A stretch of 64,000 nucleotides of DNA from CAIMFV01 sp040757715. GTDB lineage: Bacteria; Pseudomonadota; Alphaproteobacteria; Caulobacterales; Caulobacteraceae. The DNA is taken from positions 1-64,000 of the forward strand of contig JBFLWS010000001.1 in assembly GCA_040757715.1 (NCBI GenBank), in the 5' to 3' direction. The notes beneath the pieces are model-generated. The model saw nothing but the letters and a program-made list of their open reading frames with translations. It made no database searches and was not told the origin of the DNA. Every line of letters starts with the position of its first letter. Positions within the stretch are counted from its first letter, which is position 1. This document shows positions 49,634 to 58,821 of the stretch, in pieces. The position numbers were made by a program, and so were the translations under genes.

Positions 49634-50620
49634 ATGGCGAACTGGACCTGGGACAAGCCGCGCCCGAAGCGACCTTTCGGCGTCACTGGCTGGATAGGGG
49701 TGGCTCTCATCCCGATTTCGTTCGTGGCCCTCGCAGCTGTGCTTCGACGTGAAATGCACATCTTCCCCGGACTGGCGATCTTGACCGGCTATGCCTGCGG
49801 CAGCGCGCTTGTGGTCTGGGGAGTATGTTGCGCCCTAGCCGGGCGGCGGTTGAATATCTTCGTGAACATCATCCATTACGTCGCCTTGGCAGGCATGGCT
49901 TTCGTGGTGCTGTTCGCCCAACAGCGATCGCGCTGGGACCTGGACGCGCAGCAGATGGCCCACGCTCAATCCGCCGTTCGCGACGCAAGCGTTGCGCTCC
50001 TTTCGGGCAAGGGAGACATTCATCAGGACAATGTCGGCGGTGATGCCGGATTGATGCAGCGGGTGATCGAAAATCAACTGCAGCGCCTTCACAACGCCTC
50101 CGCGGCGGCGGAGTCTGAAATGGCGGCACAATCGCCGGCGACGGTGCTGGCCACCAAGGGCATCGACGCGCCGGGCGCCTTGGAGGGAAGGCTCCTCAGG
50201 GTCAGAAAAATCCGCAAAAGCATCGTCGATTTTACCGCCGAACAGGACCGTATCGTCGGTCTCACGCGCAACGAGATTCAAGAATTGCCCATACCAGAGG
50301 TGCGACGTCAGGCATTCCTGCGTAACTATTTGGCCAGCGTGGCCACTGACAAACCGAAGGGCGACGCCATTTGGAAGCAACGTCTGGCGGTCGTGGATCA
50401 GGAGGAATCGCTGCTCTTGATGTTGCAGCGGCGCCGAGCGCAGTGGCGCGTGATCCCGCCAAATGCGATTCTGTTCGACAACCCGGCCTTGGCGTCGGAA
50501 TACAATCGACGAGTCCGCCAACTGAAAGCCAATAGCGCGGCGGCTGAGGAGGACGCGGAAGCTCTCAAGGCGAACGCGTTGGACAATTTGCAGCGCGCGC
50601 GGCGGCGTGACGAACCTTGA
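49634..50620 (+). CDS. Unrecognised membrane protein with long helical tail
   Basis: 328 residues from the ATG at 49634. Three hydrophobic segments in the first 110 residues (about 20-40, 48-70, 78-98), after a Trp/Pro/Lys-rich start MANWTWDKPRPKRPFG, then a hydrophilic, helix-rich region of about 220 residues with likely coiled coils (QRVIENQLQRLHNASAAAESEMA, RRVRQLKANSAAAEEDAEALKAN). Codon and base composition are less GC-rich than the kdp and tat genes beside it. No family recognised. A membrane-anchored scaffold or sensor is one guess only. Confidence 0.7.
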   Translation: MANWTWDKPRPKRPFGVTGWIGVALIPISFVALAAVLRREMHIFPGLAILTGYACGSALVVWGVCCALAGRRLNIFVNIIHYVALAGMAFVVLFAQQRSRWDLDAQQMAHAQSAVRDASVALLSGKGDIHQDNVGGDAGLMQRVIENQLQRLHNASAAAESEMAAQSPATVLATKGIDAPGALEGRLLRVRKIRKSIVDFTAEQDRIVGLTRNEIQELPIPEVRRQAFLRNYLASVATDKPKGDAIWKQRLAVVDQEESLLLMLQRRRAQWRVIPPNAILFDNPALASEYNRRVRQLKANSAAAEEDAEALKANALDNLQRARRRDEP

Positions 50621-50668
50621 TTGATGTCGCCGCTGGACCGGATCGAGCGCAGCGCGTGTAGGAGTCGC

Positions 50669-50833
50669 ATGGCCAGCAAACCGAACAAATCCGATCGCGA
50701 ATCGCGACTCGCCGAGGCGCTTCGGGCCAATCTGCGTCGCCGCAAGGCGTCCAAGACAACGCCTGCCGCGTATGACAAGACGAGCGAAGAGGTCGTAGAA
50801 ACTCCTGCGGCGACCGCTTCGACGCAGAAGTGA
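50669..50833 (+). CDS. Small basic conserved protein
   Basis: 54 residues from the ATG at 50669 (TAGGAGTCGC upstream). The N-terminal half KPNKSDRESRLAEALRANLRRRKA is a basic amphipathic helix that looks familiar from many alphaproteobacterial genomes as a short stand-alone protein; the C-terminus is Thr/Ala/Pro-rich. Function unknown. It lies 48 bp after the membrane protein gene and may be co-transcribed. Confidence 0.65.
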   Translation: MASKPNKSDRESRLAEALRANLRRRKASKTTPAAYDKTSEEVVETPAATASTQK

Positions 50834-50965
50834 TAACTTCCTAAGCGGCTTGAGCTGAATTGCGTGGTTGGCGCATCGGTTGCGTCCAGCCTATATTCGC
50901 TCCGACATATGAGCATCGCGCGGCGCCTCCCTTGCGGCCGCGCTCAGGTTTCGAGGAGTGCCCGC

Positions 50966-51178
50966 ATGATGGGAACTTTCAGCATTTGGCATTGGCTGAT
51001 TCTGGCGGTGATCGCGGCCCTGGTGTTCGGCGGCCGCGGCCGGCTGTCGTCGATCATGGGCGACGCCGCCAAGGGCATTCGCGCCTTCCGCGACGGCCTG
51101 AAGAGCGAGGACGAGCTGGAAAAGGCCAAGCCGGCGGCGCAGATCGCCGACAAGGTCGAAGACAAGCCCAAGGCCTGA
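50966..51178 (+). CDS. tatA: Twin-arginine translocase subunit TatA
   Basis: 70 residues from the ATG at 50966 (GAGGAG upstream). One N-terminal membrane helix (SIWHWLILAVIAALVFG), an FGG-RGRLS hinge, amphipathic helix MGDAAKGIRAFRDGL and an acidic/basic tail. Forms the pore of the Tat pathway that exports folded proteins. First of tatABC; 95 bp before tatB. Confidence 0.92.
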   Translation: MMGTFSIWHWLILAVIAALVFGGRGRLSSIMGDAAKGIRAFRDGLKSEDELEKAKPAAQIADKVEDKPKA

Positions 51179-51273
51179 ACCCTTTAGGCCCAAGCCTTAT
51201 CGGCCCTATACGCCGATCCTGGCTGCGCGCCCGCCGCGCGGCCATTTGCTGTTGACCGGAGATTATCGACGCC

Positions 51274-51804
51274 ATGCTGCCAGAGGCCGGCGCCTTCCCG
51301 ATGGAAATGCTGATGGTGGCGGTGGTGGCCCTGATCGTCATCGGCCCCAAGGACCTGCCGGTGCTGTTGCGCCGGCTGGGTCAGTTCATCGCCAAGATGC
51401 GCGGCCTGGCCGCCGAGTTCCGCGCCAGCTTCGACGAGATGGCCCGCCAGTCCGAGCTCGACGAGCTGCGCCGCCAGGTGGAGGAGCTGAAGCAGACCGG
51501 GTTCACGGGCCATCCTGTGTCGCCCGAACTACAGGCGCATATGAGCGCCATCCACGAAGAGCTGAACGGCCCGGCGCCGCAGCCTGACCCGTCGCTGGCT
51601 TACGAACCCGCGCCGCTGCATGTGGAGGCCGCGCCGACCCCCGCCGATCTGGCCGCCTCGGGCGCGGCTCTGGCCGTCGCCGCTGAGGCCCCCGCCGAGC
51701 CTGTTGCTGACGCGCCGGTGAAGAAGCCGCGCAAACCCCGCGCCAAGAAAGTCGCTGCGCCGGTTGAAGCCGCGCCTGCGTCCTCGTCGGAGGACGCCGC
51801 TTGA
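51274..51804 (+). CDS. tatB: Twin-arginine translocase subunit TatB
   Basis: 176 residues: N-terminal membrane helix (EMLMVAVVALIVIG), GPKDLPVLLRRLGQFIAKMRGLAAEFRASFDEMAR amphipathic helix, then a long Ala/Pro-rich tail with a Lys-rich patch (KKPRKPRAKK). TatB with TatC recognises twin-arginine signal peptides. Tail longer and more Pro-rich than in E. coli. Overlaps tatC by 4 bp. Confidence 0.93.
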   Translation: MLPEAGAFPMEMLMVAVVALIVIGPKDLPVLLRRLGQFIAKMRGLAAEFRASFDEMARQSELDELRRQVEELKQTGFTGHPVSPELQAHMSAIHEELNGPAPQPDPSLAYEPAPLHVEAAPTPADLAASGAALAVAAEAPAEPVADAPVKKPRKPRAKKVAAPVEAAPASSSEDAA

Positions 51805-52664
51805 GCGCCTATCTGAACGATGAGTCGGAGATCGAGGCCTCCCGCGCGCCCTTGCTCGACCACCTGGTGGAATTGCGCCAACGGTTGATCATCTGCGCCT
51901 GGGCGGTGATGGCGGCCTTTGTCGGCTGCTTCTTCATTTCGCAGGATATCTACCTCTTCCTGGTGCGTCCGTTCGAAGTGGCCTCGGCCTTTTCCAGCGC
52001 CAAGGCCCAGCCCGGGCCGCTCGACCTGATCATGGGCATAGCCGGGCTCGTGCCGCTGCACGTCACCCATCCGGCCCTCCTTCAGGCGACGGGACCGCTG
52101 GAAATCTTTTTCGCCAAGATGAAGCTCGCCCTCTTCGCGGCCATCGTCATCAGCTTTCCGATCCTGGCGTGGCAGCTCTACCGCTTCGTGGCGCCAGGGC
52201 TCTACAAGCGCGAGCGCAAGGCCTTCCTGCCGTTCCTGTTCGCCTCGCCGATCCTGTTCGTGCTGGGGGCGGCGCTGGTCTATTACGTGATGCTGCCCTT
52301 CGTCATGTGGTTCTCCCTGACGCAGCAGGTGGAGACCCCCGGGGTGCACATCGCGCTGATCCCCAAGGTGTCGGACTACCTTGATCTGGTCACCAAGCTG
52401 ATCCTGGCCTTTGGGCTCTGCTTCCAGCTGCCGGTGGTGGTGTCCCTGGCGGGGCTGGCGGGCCTGGTGCGCGCCGAGCAGCTGACGTCGAGCCGGCGTT
52501 ACGCCATCGTCGGCATCTTCGCCCTGGCCGCCGTGGTCACGCCCCCGGACATGATCAGCCCCTTCTTCCTGGCGGTGCCGATCTACCTGTTGTTCGAGGC
52601 CTCGATCATCTGCGTGAAGCTGATCGAGAAAGCCCACGAGCGGGAAGACGCCGCCGCGGCCTAA
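51801..52664 (+). CDS. tatC: Twin-arginine translocase subunit TatC
   Basis: 287 residues from a TTG that overlaps the tatB stop. Six membrane segments; hallmark LLDHLVELRQRLIICAWAV near the N-terminus, FFAKMKLALFAAIVISFPILAWQLYRFVAPGLYKRERKAFLPF, and PPDMISPFFLAVPIYLLFE. Core receptor of the Tat translocase. Confidence 0.95.
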   Translation: MSAYLNDESEIEASRAPLLDHLVELRQRLIICAWAVMAAFVGCFFISQDIYLFLVRPFEVASAFSSAKAQPGPLDLIMGIAGLVPLHVTHPALLQATGPLEIFFAKMKLALFAAIVISFPILAWQLYRFVAPGLYKRERKAFLPFLFASPILFVLGAALVYYVMLPFVMWFSLTQQVETPGVHIALIPKVSDYLDLVTKLILAFGLCFQLPVVVSLAGLAGLVRAEQLTSSRRYAIVGIFALAAVVTPPDMISPFFLAVPIYLLFEASIICVKLIEKAHEREDAAAA

Positions 52665-52749
52665 GGTCTTTGATCGGGGTTGGCCTTCCTCGCGACGCCC
52701 CTTAAAGAGACCGGCGAGATTTGCTGCGCCAAGGCTTGCGAGACCCGCC

Positions 52750-54105
52750 ATGCACGACATCAAGGCCATTCGTGAAGCGCCGGAGGTGTTCGACCGCGGC
52801 CTCGCCCGTCGGGGGCTCAACCCCTTGTCGGAACAGGTGGTGCGCATCGACCAGGCCCTGCGCGCGGCGCAGACGGCCCTACAGTCGGCCCAGTCCCGCC
52901 GCAACGACGCCTCCAAGCTCATCGGCGCGGCCAAGGCCCGCAAGGACGAAGCCGCCGCCCTGGCCCTGATGGCCGAGGTGGAAGGGCTGAAGGTCGAGAT
53001 GGCCCAGCACTTCGAGGCCGAGGGCGTGAACGGCCGCGCCTTGAAGGAGATTCTCTCCACCCTGCCCAACCTGCCGGCGGACGACGTGCCGGACGGCCCG
53101 GACGAGAGCGCCAATGTGGAGATTCGCCGCCATGGCGACGTATCCGCTTTGCCGGCGGCGCGGCTGAACGCGCCCAAGGATCACGTCACACTTGGCGAGG
53201 GCCTCGGCGGCATGGACTTCGAGGCCGCGGCCAAGATGTCCGGCGCCCGCTTCGTGGTGCTGAAGAAGGACGTGGCGCGGCTGGAGCGGGCCATCGGCCA
53301 GTTCATGCTCGACCTACAGACCGGCGCGCACGGCTATACCGAGGTCAGCCCGCCGATCCTGGTGCTGGACGAGGCGCTGTTCGGCACGGGCCAGTTGCCC
53401 AAGTTCGAGAACGACAGTTTCGCCGCGGTGCCGGGGGACCTTACGGCGCGCGGGCCGCTGGACGAGGCGCGGGGGGAACGCCTGTTCGAAGAGCGTCACT
53501 GGCTGATCCCTACGGCGGAGGTCTCGCTCACCAACCTCGTGCGCGAATCCATCATCGCCGAGGAAGAGCTGCCGCTGCGCCTCACGGCGCTGACGCCCTG
53601 CTTCCGCGCGGAGGCCGGCGCCTCGGGTCGCGACACCCGCGGCATGATCCGCCAGCACCAGTTCTACAAGGTGGAGCTGGTCTCCATCACCGCGCCCGAG
53701 CAGTCGAACGGCGAGCACGAGCGCATGACCGGCTGCGCGGAAGAGGTGTTGAAGCGCCTCGGCCTGCCGTTCCGCACCATGCTGCTCTGCGCCGGCGACA
53801 TGGGCTTCGGCGCCCGCAAGACCTACGACCTCGAGGTCTGGCTGCCGAGCCAGGGGACCTATCGCGAGATCAGCTCCTGCTCCAACTGCGGCGACTTCCA
53901 GGCCCGGCGCATGGACGCCCGCTGCCGCAAGGCCGGCGAAAAGGGCGGGCGCTTCGTGCATACCCTGAATGGCTCCGGCCTCGCCGTGGGCCGCACCCTG
54001 GTGGCCGTGCTGGAGAACTATCAGGACGAGGGCGGGCGCATCGCCATCCCTGCGCCGTTGCAGCCCTATATGGGCGGCAAGACCCATCTGGAGCCGGCCG
54101 CCTGA
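52750..54105 (+). CDS. serS: Seryl-tRNA synthetase
   Basis: 451 residues. N-terminal coiled-coil tRNA-binding arm (about 25-105), then class II core: motif 2 TPCFRAEAGASGRDTRGMIRQHQFYKVELV and motif 3 GSGLAVGRTLVAVLENYQ; HWLIPTAEVSLTNLVRE. Charges tRNA-Ser (and tRNA-Sec where present). Last base shared with surE start (TGATG). Confidence 0.96.
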   Translation: MHDIKAIREAPEVFDRGLARRGLNPLSEQVVRIDQALRAAQTALQSAQSRRNDASKLIGAAKARKDEAAALALMAEVEGLKVEMAQHFEAEGVNGRALKEILSTLPNLPADDVPDGPDESANVEIRRHGDVSALPAARLNAPKDHVTLGEGLGGMDFEAAAKMSGARFVVLKKDVARLERAIGQFMLDLQTGAHGYTEVSPPILVLDEALFGTGQLPKFENDSFAAVPGDLTARGPLDEARGERLFEERHWLIPTAEVSLTNLVRESIIAEEELPLRLTALTPCFRAEAGASGRDTRGMIRQHQFYKVELVSITAPEQSNGEHERMTGCAEEVLKRLGLPFRTMLLCAGDMGFGARKTYDLEVWLPSQGTYREISSCSNCGDFQARRMDARCRKAGEKGGRFVHTLNGSGLAVGRTLVAVLENYQDEGGRIAIPAPLQPYMGGKTHLEPAA

Positions 54106-54899
54106 TGCGCATCCTCCTCACCAACGACGACGGGATCAACGCGCCGGGGCTCGTCACCCTGCGGCGCATCGCCGAGGCCTTGTCGGGCGAAGTGTTCGTT
54201 TGCGCGCCAGAAGTGGAACAGTCGGGGGCGAGCCGCGCGCTCACCCTCTCCGAGCCGGTGCGTGTGCGCCAGGTGGAGCCGCGGGTGTGGGCGGTGTCTG
54301 GCACCCCCACCGACTGCGTCATGCTGGCGGTGCAGGAGCTCGTGCCCGGCGGCAAGGTCGATCTCGTGCTCTCCGGCGTCAATCGCGGCCAGAACATGGG
54401 CGAGGACGTGACCCTGTCCGGCACGGTGGCGGGGGCCATCCAGGGCATGGAGCTGGGCATTCCCTCCATCGCCCTCAGCCAGACCCTGATGCGCTTTCAC
54501 GACGACACCCGGGCCCTGTTCCACGTGGCCGAGCGCGACGGGCCGGGCCTGATCGCCCGCCTGGTGGAGTTGGGCTGGCCGGACAATGTGATCCTGAATC
54601 TCAACTTCCCGGACGTCGATGGCGATGAGCCGCTGGAGGTGGAGGTGACGCATCAGGGCTTCCGCGACCACCATCCGCGCCATTTCGAACGGCGCACCGA
54701 CCTGCGCGGACGCGACTATTTCTGGATGGGCTTCAACGGCCAGCTGTCGCAACCGGCGGCAGGCACCGACCTGCATGCGGTCTATGGCGGCAAAATTTCC
54801 GTCACCCCGCTGCACATCGACCTCACTCATCGCGAAACCGCCGCCAAGCTGAAAGGTTTGCTAGGTGGACCCGCGCCGCGTCTGAAGTCGGCGCGCTGA
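54105..54899 (+). CDS. surE: 5'-nucleotidase SurE
   Basis: 264 residues. Metal site NDDGINAPG at residues 6-14, APEVEQSGASRALTL, LVLSGVNRGQNMGEDVTLSGTVAGA and NLNFPD. Mn/Mg-dependent nucleoside monophosphate and exopolyphosphatase linked to stationary-phase survival. One-base overlaps with serS before and pcm after. Confidence 0.95.
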   Translation: MRILLTNDDGINAPGLVTLRRIAEALSGEVFVCAPEVEQSGASRALTLSEPVRVRQVEPRVWAVSGTPTDCVMLAVQELVPGGKVDLVLSGVNRGQNMGEDVTLSGTVAGAIQGMELGIPSIALSQTLMRFHDDTRALFHVAERDGPGLIARLVELGWPDNVILNLNFPDVDGDEPLEVEVTHQGFRDHHPRHFERRTDLRGRDYFWMGFNGQLSQPAAGTDLHAVYGGKISVTPLHIDLTHRETAAKLKGLLGGPAPRLKSAR

Positions 54900-55573
54900 T
54901 GCACGGGGGACGAGGTATGGTCGATCCCGCTCAAGAGGCTGAAACCCGCCGCGCCCGGCTGGTGCTGAACCTGCGCTCGGGCGGGGTCACCGAGCCGGCG
55001 GTGCTCACGGCGATCGAGAAGACGCCGCGCGACCTTTTTGTGCCCGACCTGTTTCAGGAACGGTCGTGGGAGGACACGGCCCTGCCCATCGCCTGCGGCC
55101 AGACCATCAGCCAGCCGCTCATCGTCGGCCTGATGACCCAGGCACTTTGCCTCGAGCCGCGGGCGCGGGTGCTGGAAATCGGCACCGGCTCCGGATACCA
55201 GACCGCGGTGCTCGCGAGGCTGTCGCGTCTTGTCTATACAGTGGAGCGCTATCGCACGCTGATGTCGGCGGCCGAGGCGCGGTTCAAGACGCTCGGCCTC
55301 ACCAATGTCATCACCCGCTTTGGCGATGGTGGCGAAGGTTGGCCTGAACAGGCGCCTTTTGACCGTATTCTCGTCACAGCTGCGGCGCCGGAGACGCCTA
55401 AGACCCTGCTCTCGCAGCTGAAACCCAATGGCGTGCTGGTGGCGCCCATCGGGCGCGGCGCGATTCAATCCCTACGCCGGTACGTGGGCGACGGGGAGGG
55501 CGGGTTCCATGAGGAGGACATGGGGGACGTGCGTTTCGTGCCCCTGCTCCCCGGAACGGCCAAGGAAATGTAG
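54899..55573 (+). CDS. pcm: Protein-L-isoaspartate O-methyltransferase
   Basis: 224 residues (ATG 54899; ATG 54917 with GGGGGACGAGG upstream is an alternative start). SAM motif I LEIGTGSGYQTAVLARL, QTISQPLIVGLMTQAL, ERYRTLMSAAEARFKTLG and ILVTAAAPETPKTLLSQLKPNGVLVAPIG. Repairs isoaspartyl residues in aged proteins. The surE-pcm-LysM/LytM order is the same as in enterobacteria, but no rpoS follows. Confidence 0.94.
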   Translation: MHGGRGMVDPAQEAETRRARLVLNLRSGGVTEPAVLTAIEKTPRDLFVPDLFQERSWEDTALPIACGQTISQPLIVGLMTQALCLEPRARVLEIGTGSGYQTAVLARLSRLVYTVERYRTLMSAAEARFKTLGLTNVITRFGDGGEGWPEQAPFDRILVTAAAPETPKTLLSQLKPNGVLVAPIGRGAIQSLRRYVGDGEGGFHEEDMGDVRFVPLLPGTAKEM

Positions 55574-55610
55574 TCTCTTGCAGGGCCGCATCGGCGGGAC
55601 GGGAGCAGGC

Positions 55611-56723
55611 ATGGGCGTATTGAGGACTTTGGTCATCTTGGCTTTGGCGGGCGTGGGGCTCGGCCTTGCGGCCTGCGCCGAAGCGCCGCGAGGCCCGCCC
55701 CTGGCCGAGGCTGTCATCCGCCATCCGCCGCTCGAGGAAGAGCAGGCCCGCGCCCGCCCGCGCCCCAAGCCCGTGCCGGCGCGCGAGATTCCACGCGAGG
55801 TGACGGTCCAACCGGGCGAAACCCTGAACGACATCGGCGAGCGCCTGCGCACGCCAGTGCAGGCCATCGCCGACATGAACGGCCTTTCCCCACCCTATCG
55901 CGTGGCGCCGGGCACCAAGCTGCTGATCCCGCCGCCGCTGATCTATGAGGTGCAGGCCGGCGACACCTATGAGGGGGTGGGGCGGCGCTTCAGCATCGAC
56001 CCTCGCTCCATCGCCAATCTCAACGATCTGGAGTTCGAACAGGGGCTGCGCACCGGTCAGAAGCTGGCCCTGCCGCCCCTGGTGCGAGACCTTGGGAGCA
56101 ACGCCGAGGCGTCCGGCCCGACGCCGCTCGGCGCGCGCCTCGGCACGGCGCCCCTGCCAAGCCGTCCTGCGACCGCGCATACCCGCCGGCCTTCGCGCAC
56201 CGCGGCAGACGCGGCCGCCGCCGTGGCCGCCGTGGCCGCCGCAGCTTCGCGCAAGCCGAGCGCGGCGCCCACCACTCCGACCGAGCCCCCGCCGCCCGCC
56301 GCCGCGTCGCCTGACCTCCTGGCCGCCGGCAAGGGGCGATTCGAGTGGCCGGTGCATGGCGACGTCGTGTCAGGCTATGGCCCCAAGGGCGCAGGTCTGC
56401 GCAACGACGGGGTCAATATCGCCGCCGCGGAAGGAACGCCGGTGCACGCCGCCGCGGCCGGCGAGGTGGTCTATGCCGGATCGTCAGTGCCAGGCTTCGG
56501 CAATCTGGTGCTGATTCGTCACGCGGGCGGCTGGGTCACCGCTTACGGGCACCTGGCCAAGATCAATGTGAAGATGCAGGCCATCGTCAGCCGCGAAAGC
56601 GTGATCGGCCAGGTGGGCCGCACCGGCAATGTCGACGCGCCGCAGCTGCACTTCGAAATCCGCCACGCCGCCAGCGCAGCGGAGAAGCCGAAGCCGGTGG
56701 ATCCGAGCCAGTTCTTGCCCTGA
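55611..56723 (+). CDS. NlpD/DipM-like LysM-LytM lipoprotein, degenerate peptidase
   Basis: 370 residues from the ATG at 55611. Signal peptide with lipobox LAAC (Cys22), two LysM peptidoglycan-binding domains (about 63-107 and 112-155), an Ala/Pro-rich linker and a LytM/M23 domain (243-365). The metal-binding motif that is HxxxD in active enzymes reads N265-DGV-N269 here; His314 and His347 remain. Like E. coli NlpD and Caulobacter DipM, it probably activates amidases in cell separation rather than cutting peptidoglycan itself. Follows pcm as NlpD does in E. coli. Confidence 0.9.
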   Translation: MGVLRTLVILALAGVGLGLAACAEAPRGPPLAEAVIRHPPLEEEQARARPRPKPVPAREIPREVTVQPGETLNDIGERLRTPVQAIADMNGLSPPYRVAPGTKLLIPPPLIYEVQAGDTYEGVGRRFSIDPRSIANLNDLEFEQGLRTGQKLALPPLVRDLGSNAEASGPTPLGARLGTAPLPSRPATAHTRRPSRTAADAAAAVAAVAAAASRKPSAAPTTPTEPPPPAAASPDLLAAGKGRFEWPVHGDVVSGYGPKGAGLRNDGVNIAAAEGTPVHAAAAGEVVYAGSSVPGFGNLVLIRHAGGWVTAYGHLAKINVKMQAIVSRESVIGQVGRTGNVDAPQLHFEIRHAASAAEKPKPVDPSQFLP

Positions 56724-56857
56724 TCCGCCTCAGGACCGCAATGTTCTGACGCGCATTGCAAAATTGTGCGCCAGCGCATAGCTTCCGCCACCTTCCGGAG
56801 GGGGGCTTGAAGAAGCGCCCTCATTCCGTGCGCCCACGATTGGCTTCAGGAGCCGCT

Positions 56858-57214
56858 ATGTTCGCCTCGACGGCCTATGCTCAAACCGCCACGCCCGCGC
56901 CGGGCGGCGCCTCCTCGGGACCGGGGGACCTTCTGTCGAGCCCGCTGGTGATGATGATCCCGCTCATCGCCCTGTTCTACTTCATGATCATCCGCCCGCA
57001 GCAGAAGAAGGTGAAGCAGCATCAGGAGATGGTGCAGGCTCTGAAGCGCGGCGACACGGTGGTGTTGAACTCGGGCGTGATCGGCAAGGTGAGCCGGGTC
57101 GAGGACGCCGAGGTGCAGCTCGAGATCGCCCCCAATGTGATCATCAAGGTGGTGAAGTCCATGGTGTCGGAAGTCCGGACCCGGGGCGAGACGGCCGCCA
57201 ACGACAAGGGCTGA
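56858..57214 (+). CDS. yajC: Preprotein translocase subunit YajC
   Basis: 118 residues from the ATG at 56858 (AGGAG upstream). Hydrophobic segment LVMMIPLIALFYFMIIRPQQKKVKQHQEMVQAL and soluble domain GDTVVLNSGVIGKVSRVEDAEVQLEIAPNV are the family signature. Accessory subunit of SecDF in Sec export. Four bp before secD. Confidence 0.94.
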   Translation: MFASTAYAQTATPAPGGASSGPGDLLSSPLVMMIPLIALFYFMIIRPQQKKVKQHQEMVQALKRGDTVVLNSGVIGKVSRVEDAEVQLEIAPNVIIKVVKSMVSEVRTRGETAANDKG

Positions 57215-57218
57215 GCCC

Positions 57219-58814
57219 ATGTTTCGCGTCGCTCGATGGAAACTCATCTCCGTCGCTGTGGCGGTGCTGTTCGGCGTGCTGTTCAGCCTGCCCAACGTGC
57301 TGCCCAAGTCAGTCACCGACAGCCTGCCGGAATGGATTCCGGCGCCGCGCCTCAATCTCGGCCTTGATCTGCAAGGCGGTTCGTACCTGCTCTACAGCGT
57401 GGACGTGGCCGCCCTGCAGGCCGAGCAGCTCACCAACCGGGTGGAAGACGTCCGCCGGGTGCTGCAGACCGAAAAGATCGACTTCTCGGCCCTCGGCGTC
57501 GCTAACGGCGCGGTGCGCGTGCGCATCACCAACGCCGGCCAGATGGACCAGGCGCTGAAGGACATCCGCAAACTGGTGCAGCCCACCACCGCCAATGGCG
57601 TGGTGGACATGAATGTGGCCTCGGGGCCCGATCAGTCCGTGGTGCTGACGTCGAACCCGGACGCCGCCCAGGTGCTGGCCGCCCGCGCCGTGGACCAGTC
57701 CATCGAGATCATCCGCAAGCGCATCGACAAGCTCGGCACCCGCGAGCCCTTGATCACCAAGCAGGGCGTTGACCGCATCGTGGTGGAGGCCGCCGGCGAG
57801 AGCGACCCTGAGCGCCTGAAGGCGGTGATCGGCCGCACCGCCAAGCTGACCTTCCAGATGGTGGACACCCAGGCCTCGGTCCAGGACGCCATCGCGGGGC
57901 GTCTGCCCCCCGGCGATGTCTTGCTGCCGTCGGACGACAAGCATTTCGCTGGCGGGTTGGTGGTGAAGCGCCGGGTTGAAATCTCCGGCGAAATGCTCAC
58001 CAACGCCCAGCAGTCCTATGACCCGCAGACCGGTCAGCCGGACATCGCCTTCGCCCTCAACGGCCAGGGCACGGCCCGGTTCGCCGATGTGACCACGCGC
58101 AACATCGGCAAGCCCTTCGCCATCATTCTTGACGGTCGGGTGATGTCGGCGCCGAATATCAATGGCCCCATCGTTGGCGGTAGCGGGGTGATCACCGGCA
58201 GCTTCAGCCAGCAAGAAGCCGCCGACCTCGCCAACATCCTGCAATCGGGCGCCCTGCCGGCCCCGCTGAAGGTGGAGGCGCAGCGTCAGGTGGGCGCCGA
58301 GCTGGGCGCCGACGCCATCAAGTCGGGCACGACCGCGCTCGCCATCGGCGCCGTGGCCATCTTCGTGTTCATCATCCTCGCCTACGGCCTGTTCGGCGTT
58401 TTCGCTGCGGCGGCGCTGGTGTTGAACATCCTGATGATCGTGGCGGCCATGTCGCTTAGCCAGGCGACCCTCACGCTTCCGGGCGTGGCGGGGCTGATCC
58501 TGACTCTAGCGGTGGCCGTGGACGCCAACGTGCTGATCTATGAGCGCATGCGCGACGAGGCGCGGGCAGGGCGCAATGCGCTGCTCGCCGCTGACCATGG
58601 CTACAAGCTGGCCTGGCCGTCGATCTTCGACGCCAACGTCACCACGCTGATCTCGGCCCTCATCATGCTGGGCCTCGGCTCCGGCCCGGTGAAGGGTTTC
58701 GCCTGGACGCTGATGATCGGGGTGCTGACCTCGGTCTATACGGCGATCATCGTCACCCAGGTGCTCATCGGCTGGTGGTTCCGACTGGCCCGTCCCAAGC
58801 AGCTTCCGATCTGA
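57219..58814 (+). CDS. secD: Protein translocase subunit SecD
   Basis: 531 residues: an N-terminal membrane helix, a large periplasmic domain (LNLGLDLQGGSYLLYSVD at start, RIDKLGTREPLITKQGVDRIVVEAAGE), and five C-terminal helices with GVAGLILTLAVAVDANVLIYERMRDE. Uses the proton gradient to pull proteins through SecYEG. Length normal. Eight bp before secF. Confidence 0.96.
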   Translation: MFRVARWKLISVAVAVLFGVLFSLPNVLPKSVTDSLPEWIPAPRLNLGLDLQGGSYLLYSVDVAALQAEQLTNRVEDVRRVLQTEKIDFSALGVANGAVRVRITNAGQMDQALKDIRKLVQPTTANGVVDMNVASGPDQSVVLTSNPDAAQVLAARAVDQSIEIIRKRIDKLGTREPLITKQGVDRIVVEAAGESDPERLKAVIGRTAKLTFQMVDTQASVQDAIAGRLPPGDVLLPSDDKHFAGGLVVKRRVEISGEMLTNAQQSYDPQTGQPDIAFALNGQGTARFADVTTRNIGKPFAIILDGRVMSAPNINGPIVGGSGVITGSFSQQEAADLANILQSGALPAPLKVEAQRQVGAELGADAIKSGTTALAIGAVAIFVFIILAYGLFGVFAAAALVLNILMIVAAMSLSQATLTLPGVAGLILTLAVAVDANVLIYERMRDEARAGRNALLAADHGYKLAWPSIFDANVTTLISALIMLGLGSGPVKGFAWTLMIGVLTSVYTAIIVTQVLIGWWFRLARPKQLPI

Positions 58815-58821
58815 GGCCCCC

